A stretch of DNA of 64,000 nucleotides from Bedellia somnulentella (GCA_963576735.1 OY755187.1:1302001-1366000); one strand, 5' to 3'; positions 31,356 to 41,924 are shown, counted from the first letter of the stretch. The notes: generated by a model from the sequence alone, not told the origin. Program-made: numbers and translations.

Positions 31356-31598
31356 CATACATACATATACTCACGGCTATAAATCCCTAGAAGGCGTAGC
31401 CAGAGCTAAGGAATCAGAAATTCCTCAGCCACTTTTGGAAGTTGTGTGGGGAAAAGATGGTGAAATAAAGGTTGTCGGTGATGGGTCACCAACCGCATCG
31501 CCCAAAAATCCCTCAAAAGCCCCAAAACCATTAGTCGCCTGTTACGTACACCCACCGGAAGAAATGGGGTAGTGCTATTCTAAGCCGACACTACACAG
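31356..31598 (-). mobile_element. S1 SINE subtype a nested in the Helitron
   Basis: A 17-bp duplication CAAAAAAATATAACATA at 31339-31355 and 31599-31615. It is younger than the Helitron. Confidence 0.9.
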
Positions 31599-31869
31599 CA
31601 AAAAAATATAACATAGCTTAAAACTTAAAAAAAATATATTAAAATAATAATACATGTAATAAAATAAAAAACAAAATGTTAATGATAATTCATGCCCGAG
31701 CGAAGCCGGGACGGGCTGCTAGTCGTTAATAAAAAAATATTTGAGAATCATCGGCTTATTACGAATACAATAGAAAGTAAGCTAATGTTTTTAAAATAGT
31801 AAAAATTACTAAAGTGACTGTCAAAATTTTCATGATATCGATTATATCCCGTAATGAAATGAAATTCTT

Positions 31870-32112
31870 CACATACATATACTCACGGCTATAAATTCCT
31901 AGAAAGGTAGCCAGAACTAGGAAATTGGAAATTCCTCAGCCACTCTTGGAAGTTGAGTGGGGAAAAGAAGGTATAATAAAGGTTGTCGCTAATTATTCTC
32001 CAACCACATCGCCGAAAAATCCATTAAAAAGCCCCAATACCCTTAATGGCTTCTTACGTACACCCACGGGAAGAATCGGGGTAGTGTTGTTTTAAGCCGA
32101 CACTTCACTGCT
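31870..32112 (-). mobile_element. S1 SINE, full length
   Basis: AAATTCTT flanks it (31862-31869, 32113-32120). Antisense copy with substitutions and CGACACTTCACTGC at its head. Confidence 0.82.
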
Positions 32113-32594
32113 AAATTCTTTATTTGTTTGAAACATGGTAGGTAAGGTAAGGGATGAGGAATAGGAGAATATTATAATTGTAATAAATAATATTTACTTT
32201 TAGATATTTTTATTTAATTTTTGTTTTGTGTTTTTAATTATTTTAGTGTTATATTGTTTTTTTTCTGTATTTTTTTACTTTTTTATTTCTTATTATGTGC
32301 ATATTGTTAGTTTTTGTGCCTATTATGCAGCAAATAAATGTCTTTCTTTCTTTTCTTTCTTTCTTTCTATTATAGATGATTATGTGCTATAAGACTTTCA
32401 CTTTTTCAAGAACATTCTCAAACCGTTCAAAGAACTTTGAAAGAAAAGTCTCTTGTGGCTCTCCCTTATCAATATTCCTATTCAAATTCATTTCTCATTA
32501 ATTCGCTTTCTTCAAAGCGTTATTGCAAGGAGACAAACAAGGCGATAAGTATTGATCATAATTCTTGCTGGAGAAATTGTATTTAAGAAAACTC

Positions 32595-32690
32595 AAACGT
32601 TCACGCAGTTTATATCCGAAGGGGTTGGCAGAGGTACTAATACTTCAGAACATCACGTGACATTGTTACCTTATGTTCCAGAAAAATAAG
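32595..32690 (-). mobile_element. S2 SINE tail fragment (segment A copy)
   Basis: AACGTTCACGCAGTTTATAT to TTACCTTATGTTCC in antisense. The same fragment is at 44637-44732 in segment B, so it predates the duplication. Confidence 0.72.
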
Positions 32691-32831
32691 ACCAAAATTG
32701 AATTACAACGTTAATAGTCGCATTTGACAAAAAATATTTACCGAATGAAAGTTAAGAATATTAAATCTATCTACCCATTACCTAGTACAGCACCAATATT
32801 AACTTACGTTTATTTGTTAACAAGCCGACAG

Positions 32832-32968
32832 ACAGACAGACAGACAGAAAAAAATTTTACTGATTGCATTTTTGGCATCAGTATCGATCCTTTATCACCT
32901 GATAGTTATTTTGAAAATATATTTCATGTACAGAATTGACCTCTCTACAGATTTATTATAAGTATAGA
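32832..32968 (-). repeat. (CAGA)n-linked interspersed repeat end
   Basis: Begins with GACAGACAGACAG and ends TTATTATAAGTATAGAT, matching 20135-20262. Absent from segment B at the same place (48040), where TTTGTTAA is directly followed by TTTTACTGTCTTTATTG. Confidence 0.65.
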
Positions 32969-33084
32969 TTTTACTGTCTTTATTGTGAACAATTGTATCT
33001 ATTCTTATTACCTTCACCTAGCTACTAAAAGCGCACACACACCTGGTGCCATGCCATTTGGCATCATACCAGTATATAATATAC

Positions 33085-33545
33085 ATTATGTGTACTAAGT
33101 ATCGGGAATTTGTCAATAAAACAAAAAATACAAATTATTCATCTATATTTATTTTATCGCCTTCAAAGTAGGTCGCTTGCAATACAACATCTCCACCGCT
33201 TCACCCAGTCTTTAGCTTATTCAGCGAATTTTCTTTTATGGCTTTTATCGACTCAAAACGTTTTCCTCGTAGTGGTAATTTTAACTTGGGAAATAAAAAA
33301 AAGTCAGACGGAGCCATATCAGGTGAATACGATGCCATGAGTTGTGTTGCCACAAATCTGGCCGTTTTCGGCGGATACTCTCACGCAAACGCTTCATGGC
33401 GCCTAAATAATATTCTGTATTCACTGTTTCTCCCTCTGGAAGGAATTCGGAGTGAACCACACCACGGTAGTCAAAAAAAACTGTCACCATCACCTTGATT
33501 TTGGAGCGACTTTGCCGCGGTTTTTTGGGTTTCGGCTCGTTTTCT
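33085..33545 (-). mobile_element. mariner-type transposon remnant
   Basis: Minus-strand open frame about 33493-33281 reads VTVFFDYRGVVHSEFLPEG, then TVNTEYYLGAMKRLRESIRR and RPDLWQHNSWH, a mariner transposase core. The frame then jumps to the SPDMAPSDFFLFPKLK region, so the segment with the second catalytic Asp is deleted. The element is inactive. It is missing from segment B. Confidence 0.85.
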
Positions 33546-33573
33546 AGACTATACTATACTACTAACTATATAA

Positions 33574-33774
33574 CTAGTGGTCCGCCCCGGTTTCGCACGG
33601 ATGGTGTTAAGTTTTTATACTGCTTACCCCCTACGATATTTAGCTTGATGATATATATCCTATCTTCTTTTCCTGGTTCTGAGCTACCTCTCTAACAATT
33701 TTCAGCCAGATCGGTTCATCCATTCTTGAGTTATAAATAGTGTAACTAACACCACTTTCTTTTATATATATAGA
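33574..33774 (-). mobile_element. Short non-autonomous Helitron
   Basis: On the minus strand it starts near TCTATATATATAAAAGAAAG and ends GGGGCGGACCACTAG before T. The same element is at 48426-48607 in segment B. Confidence 0.7.
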
Positions 33775-33805
33775 TATAGAGGAATGTCCGAAAAGCTCTA
33801 TTATT

Positions 33806-33908
33806 GTAAATGAAGTTTGAGAGGTTTGCCAGTATTGTACAAAGTGGTGATCGATAGTTTCTACCTACCCCAATGGGACCTAATAGTGTGAGTATATGTA
33901 TGTATGTA
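33806..33908 (+). mobile_element. LR LINE 3' fragment with a TATG tail
   Basis: GTAAATGAAGTTTGAGAGG through CTACCTACCCCAATGGGACC to GTGAGTATATGTATGTATG. Tail type as in S1. Confidence 0.8.
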
Positions 33909-34009
33909 TGAGTTAAATCTGAAAAATCAGCGCCCCTTTCACTAATCATACTATTAATTATTCTACTATCATTTTCTATATACTTATATTTGTTTTTTTT
34001 TTAAACATA

Positions 34010-34367
34010 AATGACATAAACGTTCACGCCGAATATTCCCGAAGGGGTTGGCAGAGGTACTAATACTTCTGAACATCACGTGACTTTGTCACCTGGTGTT
34101 CAGAGTACCCACGTTTTGCATGGACAGTGTACTCACGTGATAGGGGGCAGGCCTATCGCCGTTTTGTACGAATACACTGTCACATGACTAAGTACAACTC
34201 AGCCATGTGGGTTTTCTCACGATGTTTTCCCTCACCGTTAACAACCATGATAAATTAACCACACATATGTCTTTAGAAAAGACAAATTGGTGTAGGCCCG
34301 ACCCAGGATTCGAACACTAGTCGCTTGCACGATAACCAAGTGTTCTACCCACTGGGCTATCACGGTT
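34010..34367 (-). mobile_element. S2 SINE, full length
   Basis: Short ATAAATGACATAAACG tail on the left, tRNA-like head (CACTGGGCTATCACGGTTG) on the right. Absent from segment B. Confidence 0.88.
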
Positions 34368-34395
34368 GTCACGATACTATAATATGATGATAATA

Positions 34396-34640
34396 TGACG
34401 ACGTCCGTGGCCAAGTTGTTGGGTGACTGGCTTCTGGGTCCGGAGATCGCGGGTTCGATCCCCGCTGAGGGCAACATTTATGTGATGAGCATAAATGGTG
34501 TTTCTTAGTCTTGGATGTTATTTATATGTGTATTATATAATATTAAATATATAGTTAAGTTAGTATTCCATAATACAAGCCTTGCTTAGTTTGGGGCTAA
34601 CTTGATCTGTGTCATATGTCCGCATATATTTATTTATTAT
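34396..34640 (+). mobile_element. S4 tRNA-derived SINE
   Basis: GACGACGTCCGTGGCCAAGT (A box region) and GCGGGTTCGATCCCCGC (B box) head. Body TTTCTTAGTCTTGGATG and CTAACTTGATCTGTGTC, ends in TTTATTTATT. Shorter relatives at 40511 and 51531. Confidence 0.8.
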
Positions 34641-34643
34641 TTA

Positions 34644-35633
34644 CTAGCTTTTTGCCCGCGACTTCGTCCGCGTGGACTTCATTTTTTGCATCCGGTTTTC
34701 ATTCAAAATACCAAAACACTATCTTAACTTCTATTTTTTATATACATTTATATTCCCGCGGGCGTTGTAAAGGATATAAAGGACATTGACCCTTTTTAAG
34801 TGATTGTTTGTCGATGAAGTTGGTGAGCCATCACTAAAATCTTTATTTAACTACCTTTTCCCTAATCCATCGAGCTTTATATGAGGTGCTCGATAAATTT
34901 GATTTACGTTTGCGAGGCATTGCGTAAATATGAGGAAACTATAAAAATCTAAACGACCAACAAAGCGACGAACCTAACAATTAGTCAATTACTGCTTAAA
35001 ACTTGAAATCTTTAAAATACACAATTCAATCTAAAATAGTAGGAACAAAAAAATATCCCTAACTTCCTAACTAAACTATATAAATCTTCTAAACGACGAA
35101 AAAAGCGCAGTAACCTAACTATTATTCAGCCTACTGCGAAAAACCTAAAATCTATTAAATACTTCAATATAATACAATAGTGGAAAGGAATTAAGGACAC
35201 CAAAGAAAGCGAGCAAAAGAAAACAGCAACTAAGTAAATGACACGTAAAATGCAAGTAACGATGATCTATTATTATAATTTCCGGAATACATTGGAACCA
35301 ATGCTGTAAACTGTTTCAATAAATTTTTTTTGGGTTTATATACTCCAAAAAAGAAGAAATCATACCGCGATGTAGAAAGTACCGACAGCGCCATCTATTG
35401 GTAAACATGCAAACAACGCCGCGCTCTTTTATAAGGTTTCAGCTGAAAGGTTGAAGATTTCGCTGCTAAAATCCATTAGTGATTCCGGTATAAAAGTACT
35501 CTATAATTTAATCTGGACTTCTAACTATATGTCTGCAAAATTTCAAAGCAATCGGTTCGGTAGTTGCGGCGTGAAAGAAGCACAAATAAACAAACAAACA
35601 AACTCACTTTCCGATTTATAATATTAGTATGGA
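34644..35633 (-). mobile_element. Non-autonomous Helitron
   Basis: On the minus strand it begins TCCATACTAATATTATAAAT after an A and ends GTCGCGGGCAAAAAGCTAG before a T, with a CGCG...CGCG hairpin. About 990 bp, no helicase. Absent from segment B. Confidence 0.78.
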
Positions 35634-35764
35634 TTTATAATTATTCTCCTGTCATTATTTATGTATATCTCATTATTTTACTTTGTACCTTTAACAGTTA
35701 GCTGTTCAAGTAAGTATGAAACATTTTGTAAGTGTGCGCAATTTGTTCTTACATAAACATACCC

Positions 35765-35988
35765 ATACCCACGACAATAATCCCAAAAGGGGTAGCCAGA
35801 GCTTCAAAATCGGAAAATTCTTCAGCCACTTTTGGAAGTTCACTGGGAAAAAGTTTGCAGTGTTAATGTTTGTGAATGGGCTAAGGCGACTAAAGGTATC
35901 GGCACTTAAAAAGCGCCGATACCCTTAGTCGCCTTACGCCTCACCATTGGGAAGTAATGAGGCAGTGCTATTCAAGCTAACATTACAT
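35765..35988 (-). mobile_element. S1 SINE, old subtype, carrying a new hairpin
   Basis: Antisense from ACGACAATAATCCC to GCTAACATTACAT. At 35883-35903 a stretch complementary to 35915-35935 (20 of 21 bases) replaces the normal TCTCCAACCGC sequence kept in segment B (49520-49540). Confidence 0.8.
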
Positions 35989-36067
35989 ATTTTGTAATGT
36001 CGACATTGTGTATATTTTTAGCGATCTTTTCTCATGACGGTATATACTACATACGGTAGTAAACCAA

Positions 36068-36206
36068 GGCCCGATTTCTGAATTGAGTATTCCAGCTGAG
36101 AACATTTTAAGTACCGTTTTGTCGCATTGAAATCTTAACAACTGAATGAGACAAAACGATATTTAAATCGATCTCAGCTTGAATACTCAATTCAGAACCG
36201 ATTTCT
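36068..36206. mobile_element. Short MITE with TTCTGAATTGAGTATTC inverted ends
   Basis: TTCTGAATTGAGTATTCCAG on the left pairs with GAATACTCAATTCAGAA on the right; core TACCGTTTTGTCGC / GACAAAACGATA also pairs. The same element is at 49711-49849. Confidence 0.75.
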
Positions 36207-36461
36207 GATTCTACAGACAAACTACTCGATCTCAATTTAAAAGTCGACTTTTTTTTCTAGGAATTGACCTAAAATTTAATATTAACGCTAACAGCATCGC
36301 CAGCCGACATAAAACAATAATAATTGATATTTTATTACTAGAACAATTTATTTTACGAGACCTTGTTAAGGGCATGCTTTACTATCACTATTACTAATAG
36401 AAATTACTTCAAGCTGTTTGATCTTTGGGCCGCTATTCTTATACTGAAAAATAACTCTAAC

Positions 36462-36725
36462 TCAAACGTCTAAGTTGTATATCCCCGAAGGGGTTGGCAG
36501 AGGTACTAATACTTCTAAACATCACGTGACATTGCCACCTGGTGATGAGTAAAACTTACTCATGTGGGTTTCCTCACGACGTTTTGAAAGAAAGAAAGAA
36601 CCACAATAAATTAACCACACATATGACTTTCGAAAAGACAAGTTGGTGCAGGCCCGACCTGGGATTTGAACTCACGCCTGTCTGTATTGAAGGGCGGTCG
36701 GTCAACCCATTGAACTTTCATGGCA
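36462..36725 (-). mobile_element. S2-related SINE, deleted and diverged
   Basis: ATCCCCGAAGGGGTTGGCAG tail region, GTGGGTTTCCTCACGACG, and TGCAGGCCCGACCTGGGATT before a different head (GTCTGTATTGAAGG). Looks like a relative with another tRNA head. Paralogue at 50098-50345. Confidence 0.7.
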
Positions 36726-36809
36726 ATCAGAGACAATCTATGTCTATGTGTGAATACATAATATTTTTTTCCGAATGGTTACCTCAATATACGCGACTAA
36801 CTGATTCAA

Positions 36810-37296
36810 ATAAATAAAGAATAAATAAAGGAAAGAAAAATTTCGACACTGACGGGAATCGAACCCGCGACCTCGGGTATACGCCCCCGTCGCTCTGCCA
36901 TTGAGCTACCGTGTCAATGGCTGCCAGCGCGGGTTCGGGGTCGCGGGTTCGATTCCCGCCAGTGTCGAAATTTTTCTTTCCTTTATTTATTCTTTATTTA
37001 TTAGTACATTGCCGTGTAGTATCGGCTTAGAATAGCACTACCCCGTTTCTACTGATGGGAGTACGTAAGAGGTGACTAACGGTATTGGGGCCTTTGAGGG
37101 ATTTTTGGGCGATGCGGTTGGAGACCCATCACCAACAACCTTTACTTTTACCATCTTTTCCCCACTCACATTTCCAAAAGTGGCTGAGGAATTTCTAATT
37201 CCTTAGCTCTTGCCTACCCCGTCTAGGGATTATAGCCGTGAGTATTTGTTATTAGTAATAATCCCTAAATGAGGTTTTCATGAACAAAAATATTTA
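36810..37296 (+). mobile_element. S5 foldback SINE interrupted by S1
   Basis: An 11-bp duplication AACTGATTCAA at 36799-36809 and 37297-37307. The left part is antisense through the tRNA-like head. The right part is sense, with GGTTCGATTCCCGCC and the full tail to CATGAACAAAAATATTT. Segment B keeps the empty site near 50415. Confidence 0.87.
37007..37248 (+). mobile_element. S1 SINE subtype a nested in S5
   Basis: TTATTAGTA at 36998-37006 and 37249-37257. Tail reduced to GTGAGTATTTG. Confidence 0.87.
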
Positions 37297-37547
37297 AACT
37301 GATTCAAGTCACTAGGATCATTATAGAAGATGATAAATACGAATAAGATTTGAATTTCAGATTTAAACGGCTATCAAATTTACCAGAAAAATAAGAAGGT
37401 ATTAGCATACATATTAGAATCTTGACTTCCAATAAATTTGTTATGATAATATTGACAAAAACCTTGCTGGAATGGTTTTAACTTACAGTATTTTCCATGT
37501 GTTTTTAACAAAAAATATTTTTTAAAAGAAACATCCATTTGTCATAC

Positions 37548-37772
37548 ATGTCGGCTTAGAATAACACTACCCCATTTCAACCAGAGGTGATCGTAAGAGG
37601 TGACTAAGGGTATAGGGGCTTTTTAAGAGATTTTTGGACGATGCGGTTGGAGACCATCACCAACAACCTTTATTTCACCATCTTTTCCCCCACGCAACTT
37701 CAAAAAGTGTCTGAGGAATTCCTAATTGCCTAGCTCTGGCTACCCCTTCAAGGGATTTATAGCCGTATATAA
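37548..37772 (+). mobile_element. S1 SINE (segment A copy)
   Basis: TGTCGGCTTAGAATAACACT to CCGTATATAATGTATGTA. Paralogue at 50929-51163. Confidence 0.82.
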
Positions 37773-37863
37773 TGTATGTACATGCATTAAGGGGTAGTCA
37801 GAGCATCAGAATCCGAAAATTCTTCATCCGCTTTTGAAACTTAGTGGGAAAAAGAATGTAAAA

Positions 37864-38903
37864 AAACAAAAACAAAAACTTCAAATTCAAAACTAAACAG
37901 AAAAAAAACAAATATTGTTACTTAAAACTATATTATTATTTTTTATTTAAAAAAGAACCGCCTTCAAAAATCCAACTGAAAAGTATAAAATAATTTTTAT
38001 TTATTTTATTATGTACAACTCTATTCAACTTCTTCTTTTTGAAGTCGGTGCCAAACCAATTTTCATGACAAAGAAGAACGAATATTAGTGGCCCGCCCAA
38101 GTTGAGTGAGTTCTCCACCCCATCAGCTTATATCATCCTTATAAACCTTCCTTTTTAATCAATCAATGAAAAAATTCGCATCAAAATTCATTTCGTAGTT
38201 TTACAGATTAAAGTATACATAAGGATGTCCCTTTATCCCAGACATGGATAGAGAAAGCGACTTTGTTTTATACTATGTAGTGATTTAGATTCTCGATCGT
38301 CTTTTTACAAAGTGTTAGAAGTTTTGGTTGTGCCAACTCGGTGCATGCATGTCTCTGTCGAATTGTTAATTCCGTTAGTTTGAAATCTGATAATCTTACA
38401 TAACCTAACCTAACGTTAGTTTACTATCTCACTATCTATTTAAAATTATAATTTACTAGTATTTACAGTTTTACGGTGACATGTATATTATGATAATTTC
38501 TCTGCGTAGTGCGACGCATGCACACCAGGCTAAGCACCGCTCACTGTCCCCCACCTCCATCCTTTATAAAGCGACGTCGTTGCGAGCGGAAGAAATTTCT
38601 TGATTTTTGAGCGCGATTGTGTTACTGTTGTTGAGGCATTATCGATTGATTTATTATTCGTATGGTTTTCTCTATGTAGCAATTTTCATTTTGGATTTGT
38701 CTGTTTGGCACCGACTTCAAAAAGAAGAAGTTGAATAGAGTTGTACATAATAAAATAAATAAAAATTATTTTATACTTTTCAGTTGGATTTTTGAAGGCG
38801 GTTCTTTTTTAAATAAAAAATAATAATATAGTTTTAAGTAACAATATTTGTTTTTTTTCTGTTTAGTTTTGAATTTGAAGTTTTTGTTTTTGTTTTTTAT
38901 TTC
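37864..38903. repeat. Inverted repeat pair, about 195-bp arms
   Basis: Left arm about 37864-38053, right arm about 38708-38903, near-perfect complements. Key bases are AAGAACCGCCTTCAAAAATC against GATTTTTGAAGGCGGTTCTT. The spacer is about 650 bp with no ORF. Could fold back on itself. Confidence 0.82.
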
Positions 38904-38949
38904 ATACTTTTTAGTGATAATTTCTTAAATCACTCTGTATTTAAACTAG

Positions 38950-39053
38950 TTATCGCGTGGGATAAAGCAGCCATCTTTTACGCACTTACATAGTATCGTA
39001 TACTGCCATTGCATTCTAACCGTTTTCGTGTCGATAACTCGTGCTTGCCCTTC
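38950..39053. mobile_element. GGGCAAGCAC-type MITE, copy 3 (inverted, partial)
   Basis: CTAGTTATCGCGTGGGATAA to AACTCGTGCTTGCCC, reverse orientation relative to 6936-7071. Confidence 0.7.
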
Positions 39054-39300
39054 AGAATGAGAGAGATCGTCAGCGTGCTGCTCTTGCTGCCGAAACAGAT
39101 GAGCAAAGAGAAGTTCACCTATCACAAATGCGAAGAAACACTCTTATATATATGTAGCGTTGAGTCGTGTAAAATCCCTTGATGAGATGGCTTTAAGTGA
39201 TATAGATTCAAAGAAATTACTTAACCATCCCCATGACGAAAGAGCCTTGATTGAAATGACCAGGATGAGAAACATGATGTTGCAATATATATTTTTTTCT
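39054..39300 (+). pseudogene. Helitron coding remnants (N-terminal motif joined to helicase end)
   Basis: One frame reads NERDRQRAALAAETDEQREV, an Arg/Glu-rich motif I associate with Helitron proteins. After a break near 39145 another stretch reads YVALSRVKSLDEMALSDID, the last helicase motif region of PIF1-like proteins. Everything between is deleted. Confidence 0.65.
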
Positions 39301-39469
39301 TCAATATAATTAAGAGTAATTTATTCATGTTTTTATATACTTTTTTGTTTAATAATTTAGTAACTCTGTTTATTACTAATAAAAAACTTTATTAACATTA
39401 TATTGATAAATCTCTGTCTAGGATTGATAACTTTACATACATACTTATATTTCAAACTAAGAAACCTCC

Positions 39470-40165
39470 TTTTTTTCGAGTCGGTTAAAGAACTTAAACC
39501 TTCTCCTGAATGTAATAACATAAACTGATAACTCTTTGTCTAATAATAACTAAGAACCTTCAAACTTACATACATACTTATAGGTGAAACTCAGAAACTC
39601 CTTTTTTTGGTTAACGGTTAGATCACTAAAACCTTGTCCTGAAAGTATCAAGTACTTTTCTGAAAATCGCATCTAAAAAGCTTAAACAAAACGCGAGATA
39701 ATCGCCGACCAACATACATACATGCAGGTCAAACACAAAACCTCCTTTCTTTTAGAGTCGGTTAAATCACTTAACCCATCTTCTAAATGTAACAAATACT
39801 TTTCTGAAAACCGCATCCAAATAGCTTAAGCCAAACGTGAGATAATCGCGGACCAACAGACATACATACAGGTCAAACACAGAATCTCCTTACTTTTTTT
39901 GGTCGGTTAAGGCACTAAAACCTTCTCCTTAATGTAACGAATACTTTTCTGAAAACCGCATCCAAATAGCTTAAGCCAAACGTGAGATAATCGCGGACCG
40001 ACAGACATACATACAGGTCAAACACAGAACCTCCTTTCTTTTTTTGGTCGGTTAAGGCACTAAAACCTTCTCCTAAATGTAACGAATACTGTTCTGAAAA
40101 CCGCATCCAAATAGCTTAAGCCAAACTCGAGATAATCGCGGACAATTATACATACATACATACAT
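39470..40165. repeat. Tandem array, about 145-bp unit, 4-5 copies
   Basis: GGTCAAACAC recurs at 39727, 39871 and 40016, with a diverged GGTGAAACTC at 39583, so the period is 144-145 bp. Each unit holds GTCGGTTAA, a CTTCTCC block, CTGAAAACCGCATCCAAATA and a GATAATCGCGGAC block. Identity rises toward the right end. Confidence 0.85.
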
Positions 40166-40188
40166 ACATACATACATACATACAAACA
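40149..40188 (+). repeat. (CATA)n microsatellite
   Basis: About nine CATA units next to the tandem array. Confidence 0.85.
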
Positions 40189-40510
40189 ATCGAACTGAGA
40201 ACCTCCTTTTTTGAAGTCGGTTAAAAATGTTTTTGGTGATGAGTCTCCACTCCAACCGCATCGCCCAAAAAACACTTGAAAGCCCCATACCCTTAGTCGC
40301 TTCTTACGACACCCGTGGGTAGAAAGGGGTAGTGACATTCTAAGCCGGCACTACACGGCACTATATGAAGATAAACTTTCAAAATAAGGTGATTGCAATC
40401 AGTTCTTGATTGTTCTAATTATTTCAGTGTTTAATAATGCTTTCAAATTTTTTTATCTTGCGGGAAAGGCAGCAATCCTCATCACTGAATAATTAATGAT
40501 ATGTTATGTG

Positions 40511-40668
40511 ACGATGTCCGTGGCCGAGTGGATAAGTGGCTACTGGCTAGCTTCTTAGTCCGAAGGTGGCGGGTTCGATCTCCGCTGAGAGCAACATTTA
40601 TGAAATGAGCATAAATGATTGTTTCTTAGTCTTGTATCTTATTTGTACATGTATTATAAAATAAAATA
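40511..40668 (+). mobile_element. S4 SINE (segment A copy)
   Basis: Head GTCCGTGGCCGAGTGGATAA and GCGGGTTCGATCTCCGC. Body ends early in AAATAAAATAAAAG. Paralogue at 51531-51690. Confidence 0.8.
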
Positions 40669-40672
40669 AAAG

Positions 40673-40992
40673 CTGTGTAGTGTCGACTTAGAATAGCACT
40701 ACCCCATTTCTTCAGGGTGTACGCAAAATGCGACTAACGGTATTGAGGCTTTTAAGGGATTTTGGGCGATGCGATTGGAGTCCCATCACCAACAAACTTC
40801 ACCATCTTTTCCCCACACTTTGGGAGTTTAAGTTTGGAAAAGATGGTAAAATAAATGTTATTGGTGATGGGTCTCCAACTGCATCGCCAAAAAAAACCTT
40901 TTAAAAGCTCCAATAATACCCTTAGTCGCCTCTAACGTAAACCCACGGGAAGAAACGGGGTAGTGCTGTTCTAAGCCGACACTACACGGCAC
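40673..40992. mobile_element. Inverted dimer of S1 head halves (segment A copy)
   Basis: Sense S1 from CTGTGTAGTGTCGACTTAG to TTTTCCCCACACTTTGGGAG, then antisense S1 to CCGACACTACACGGC. Both outer ends are S1 heads and no tail remains. Paralogue 51692-52003. Confidence 0.82.
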
Positions 40993-41540
40993 AAATTCCT
41001 TTTTGTAGACATATGATATTGAAATCAAACAATATTTTGTAAAATGAGTTAGGTAATGATGGTAACATTTAAATATTTGTCAATCCGTTAAAAAGTAGCT
41101 AGATTGACAGACATTTCATTTCCACACAATTCAGCTACCAACTCTATCGTCTCGAGTATTTGTAATGAAAATCTTGATAGCTGTTATAAATTTAATTGAC
41201 ATGTCGCCTTTATACGGCGGCCATTTTCAGGGGCCTGCCAGTTTTACCGTTGTGTTTATTGACTCTCAATTTGCGAGGGGTCATTCGTAAATGGATGTTT
41301 ACTGGTTTGTCCAGAATGTCTTGCACTGGCTGACCTGGCGGACGTTGGATACCAAAATTATGTTTACTATACATGTATTCTTAATTTATTAAAATCCGTG
41401 TCACTTTACTCAATAGGATCCATATCAAACAAATTGAAAACTATATGTGTATTCTGATCTCAAATGTTGGGAGCAACATTTATAGTTTTATTTTTTAAAC
41501 TGTTATCTGTCTTTGACGGGTATTAATGGGGAAAATTAAA
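40993..41540. other. Single-copy-looking part of segment A
   Basis: Repeated at 52004-52550 at high identity. GCCTTTATACGGCGGCCATT is a small GC-rich patch. No ORF recognised. Confidence 0.5.
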
Positions 41541-41544
41541 AACC

Positions 41545-41795
41545 ATTTATCGTGGTTGTTAACGGTGAGGGAAAACATCGTGAGGAAACCCACATGGCTG
41601 AGTTGTACTTAGTCATGTGACAGTGTATTCGTACAAAACGGCGATAGACCTGCCCCCTATCACGTGAGTACACTGTCCATGCAAAACGTGGGTACTCTGA
41701 ACACCAGGTGACAAAGTCACGTGATGTTCAGAAGTATTAGTACCTCTGCCAACCCCTTCGGGGATATTCGGCGTGAACGTTTATGTTATGTTATA
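41545..41795 (+). mobile_element. S2 SINE, 5'-truncated (segment A copy)
   Basis: From TTTATCGTGGTTGTTAACGG to GGCGTGAACGTTTATGTTATG. Paralogue 52555-52820 has a longer TTATG tail. Confidence 0.87.
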
Positions 41796-41924
41796 ATAGG
41801 GAAAAAACGCGTAAGTTACTGCTTTACTGCCAATGAAAATCTCGTCAAAGTCGGTTTAGCCGATTCAGAGAAGCCGGGACAAACGGACAGGCAAAACCAG
41901 TAAGATAATATAGTTAAAAGCAAG

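Larger units (their letters stand above)
30307..31722 (+). mobile_element. Helitron, internally deleted
   Basis: 5' end TCTATACTAATATTATAAAG lies after an A. The 3' end has a GCCCG...CGGGC hairpin (31694-31716) and CTAG before a T. TC start, hairpin, CTRR end and A/T insertion site define Helitrons. It carries part of the helicase and a nested S1. Confidence 0.85.
37864..40220. mobile_element. Composite insertion absent from segment B
   Basis: Lies between GAATGTAAAA and TAAAAATGTTTTTGG, while segment B reads GAATGTAAAATAAATG; a TAAA(A) duplication fits. It holds a 200-bp inverted repeat pair, an inverted GGGCAAGCAC MITE, Helitron helicase remains and a 145-bp tandem array. It ends CTTTTTTGAAGTCGGTTAA, as other GAAGTCGGTT-ended repeats do. 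Confidence 0.72.
37785..40366 (-). mobile_element. S1 SINE split by a 2.36-kb composite insertion
   Basis: The 3' part (GGGGTAGTCAGAGC to AAGAATGTAAAA) is at 37785-37863. The 5' part (AATGTTTTTGGTGATG to CCGGCACTACACGGC) is at 40224-40366. Segment B holds the unbroken S1 at 51168-51380. Confidence 0.82.

Noticed and set aside
40149..40188. CRISPR array or regulatory repeat
   Set aside because: A simple CATA microsatellite. The 145-bp array beside it has no spacers between units.
40060..40338. A 92-codon minus-strand ORF
   Set aside because: It is made of antisense S1, the CATA repeat and the tandem array.
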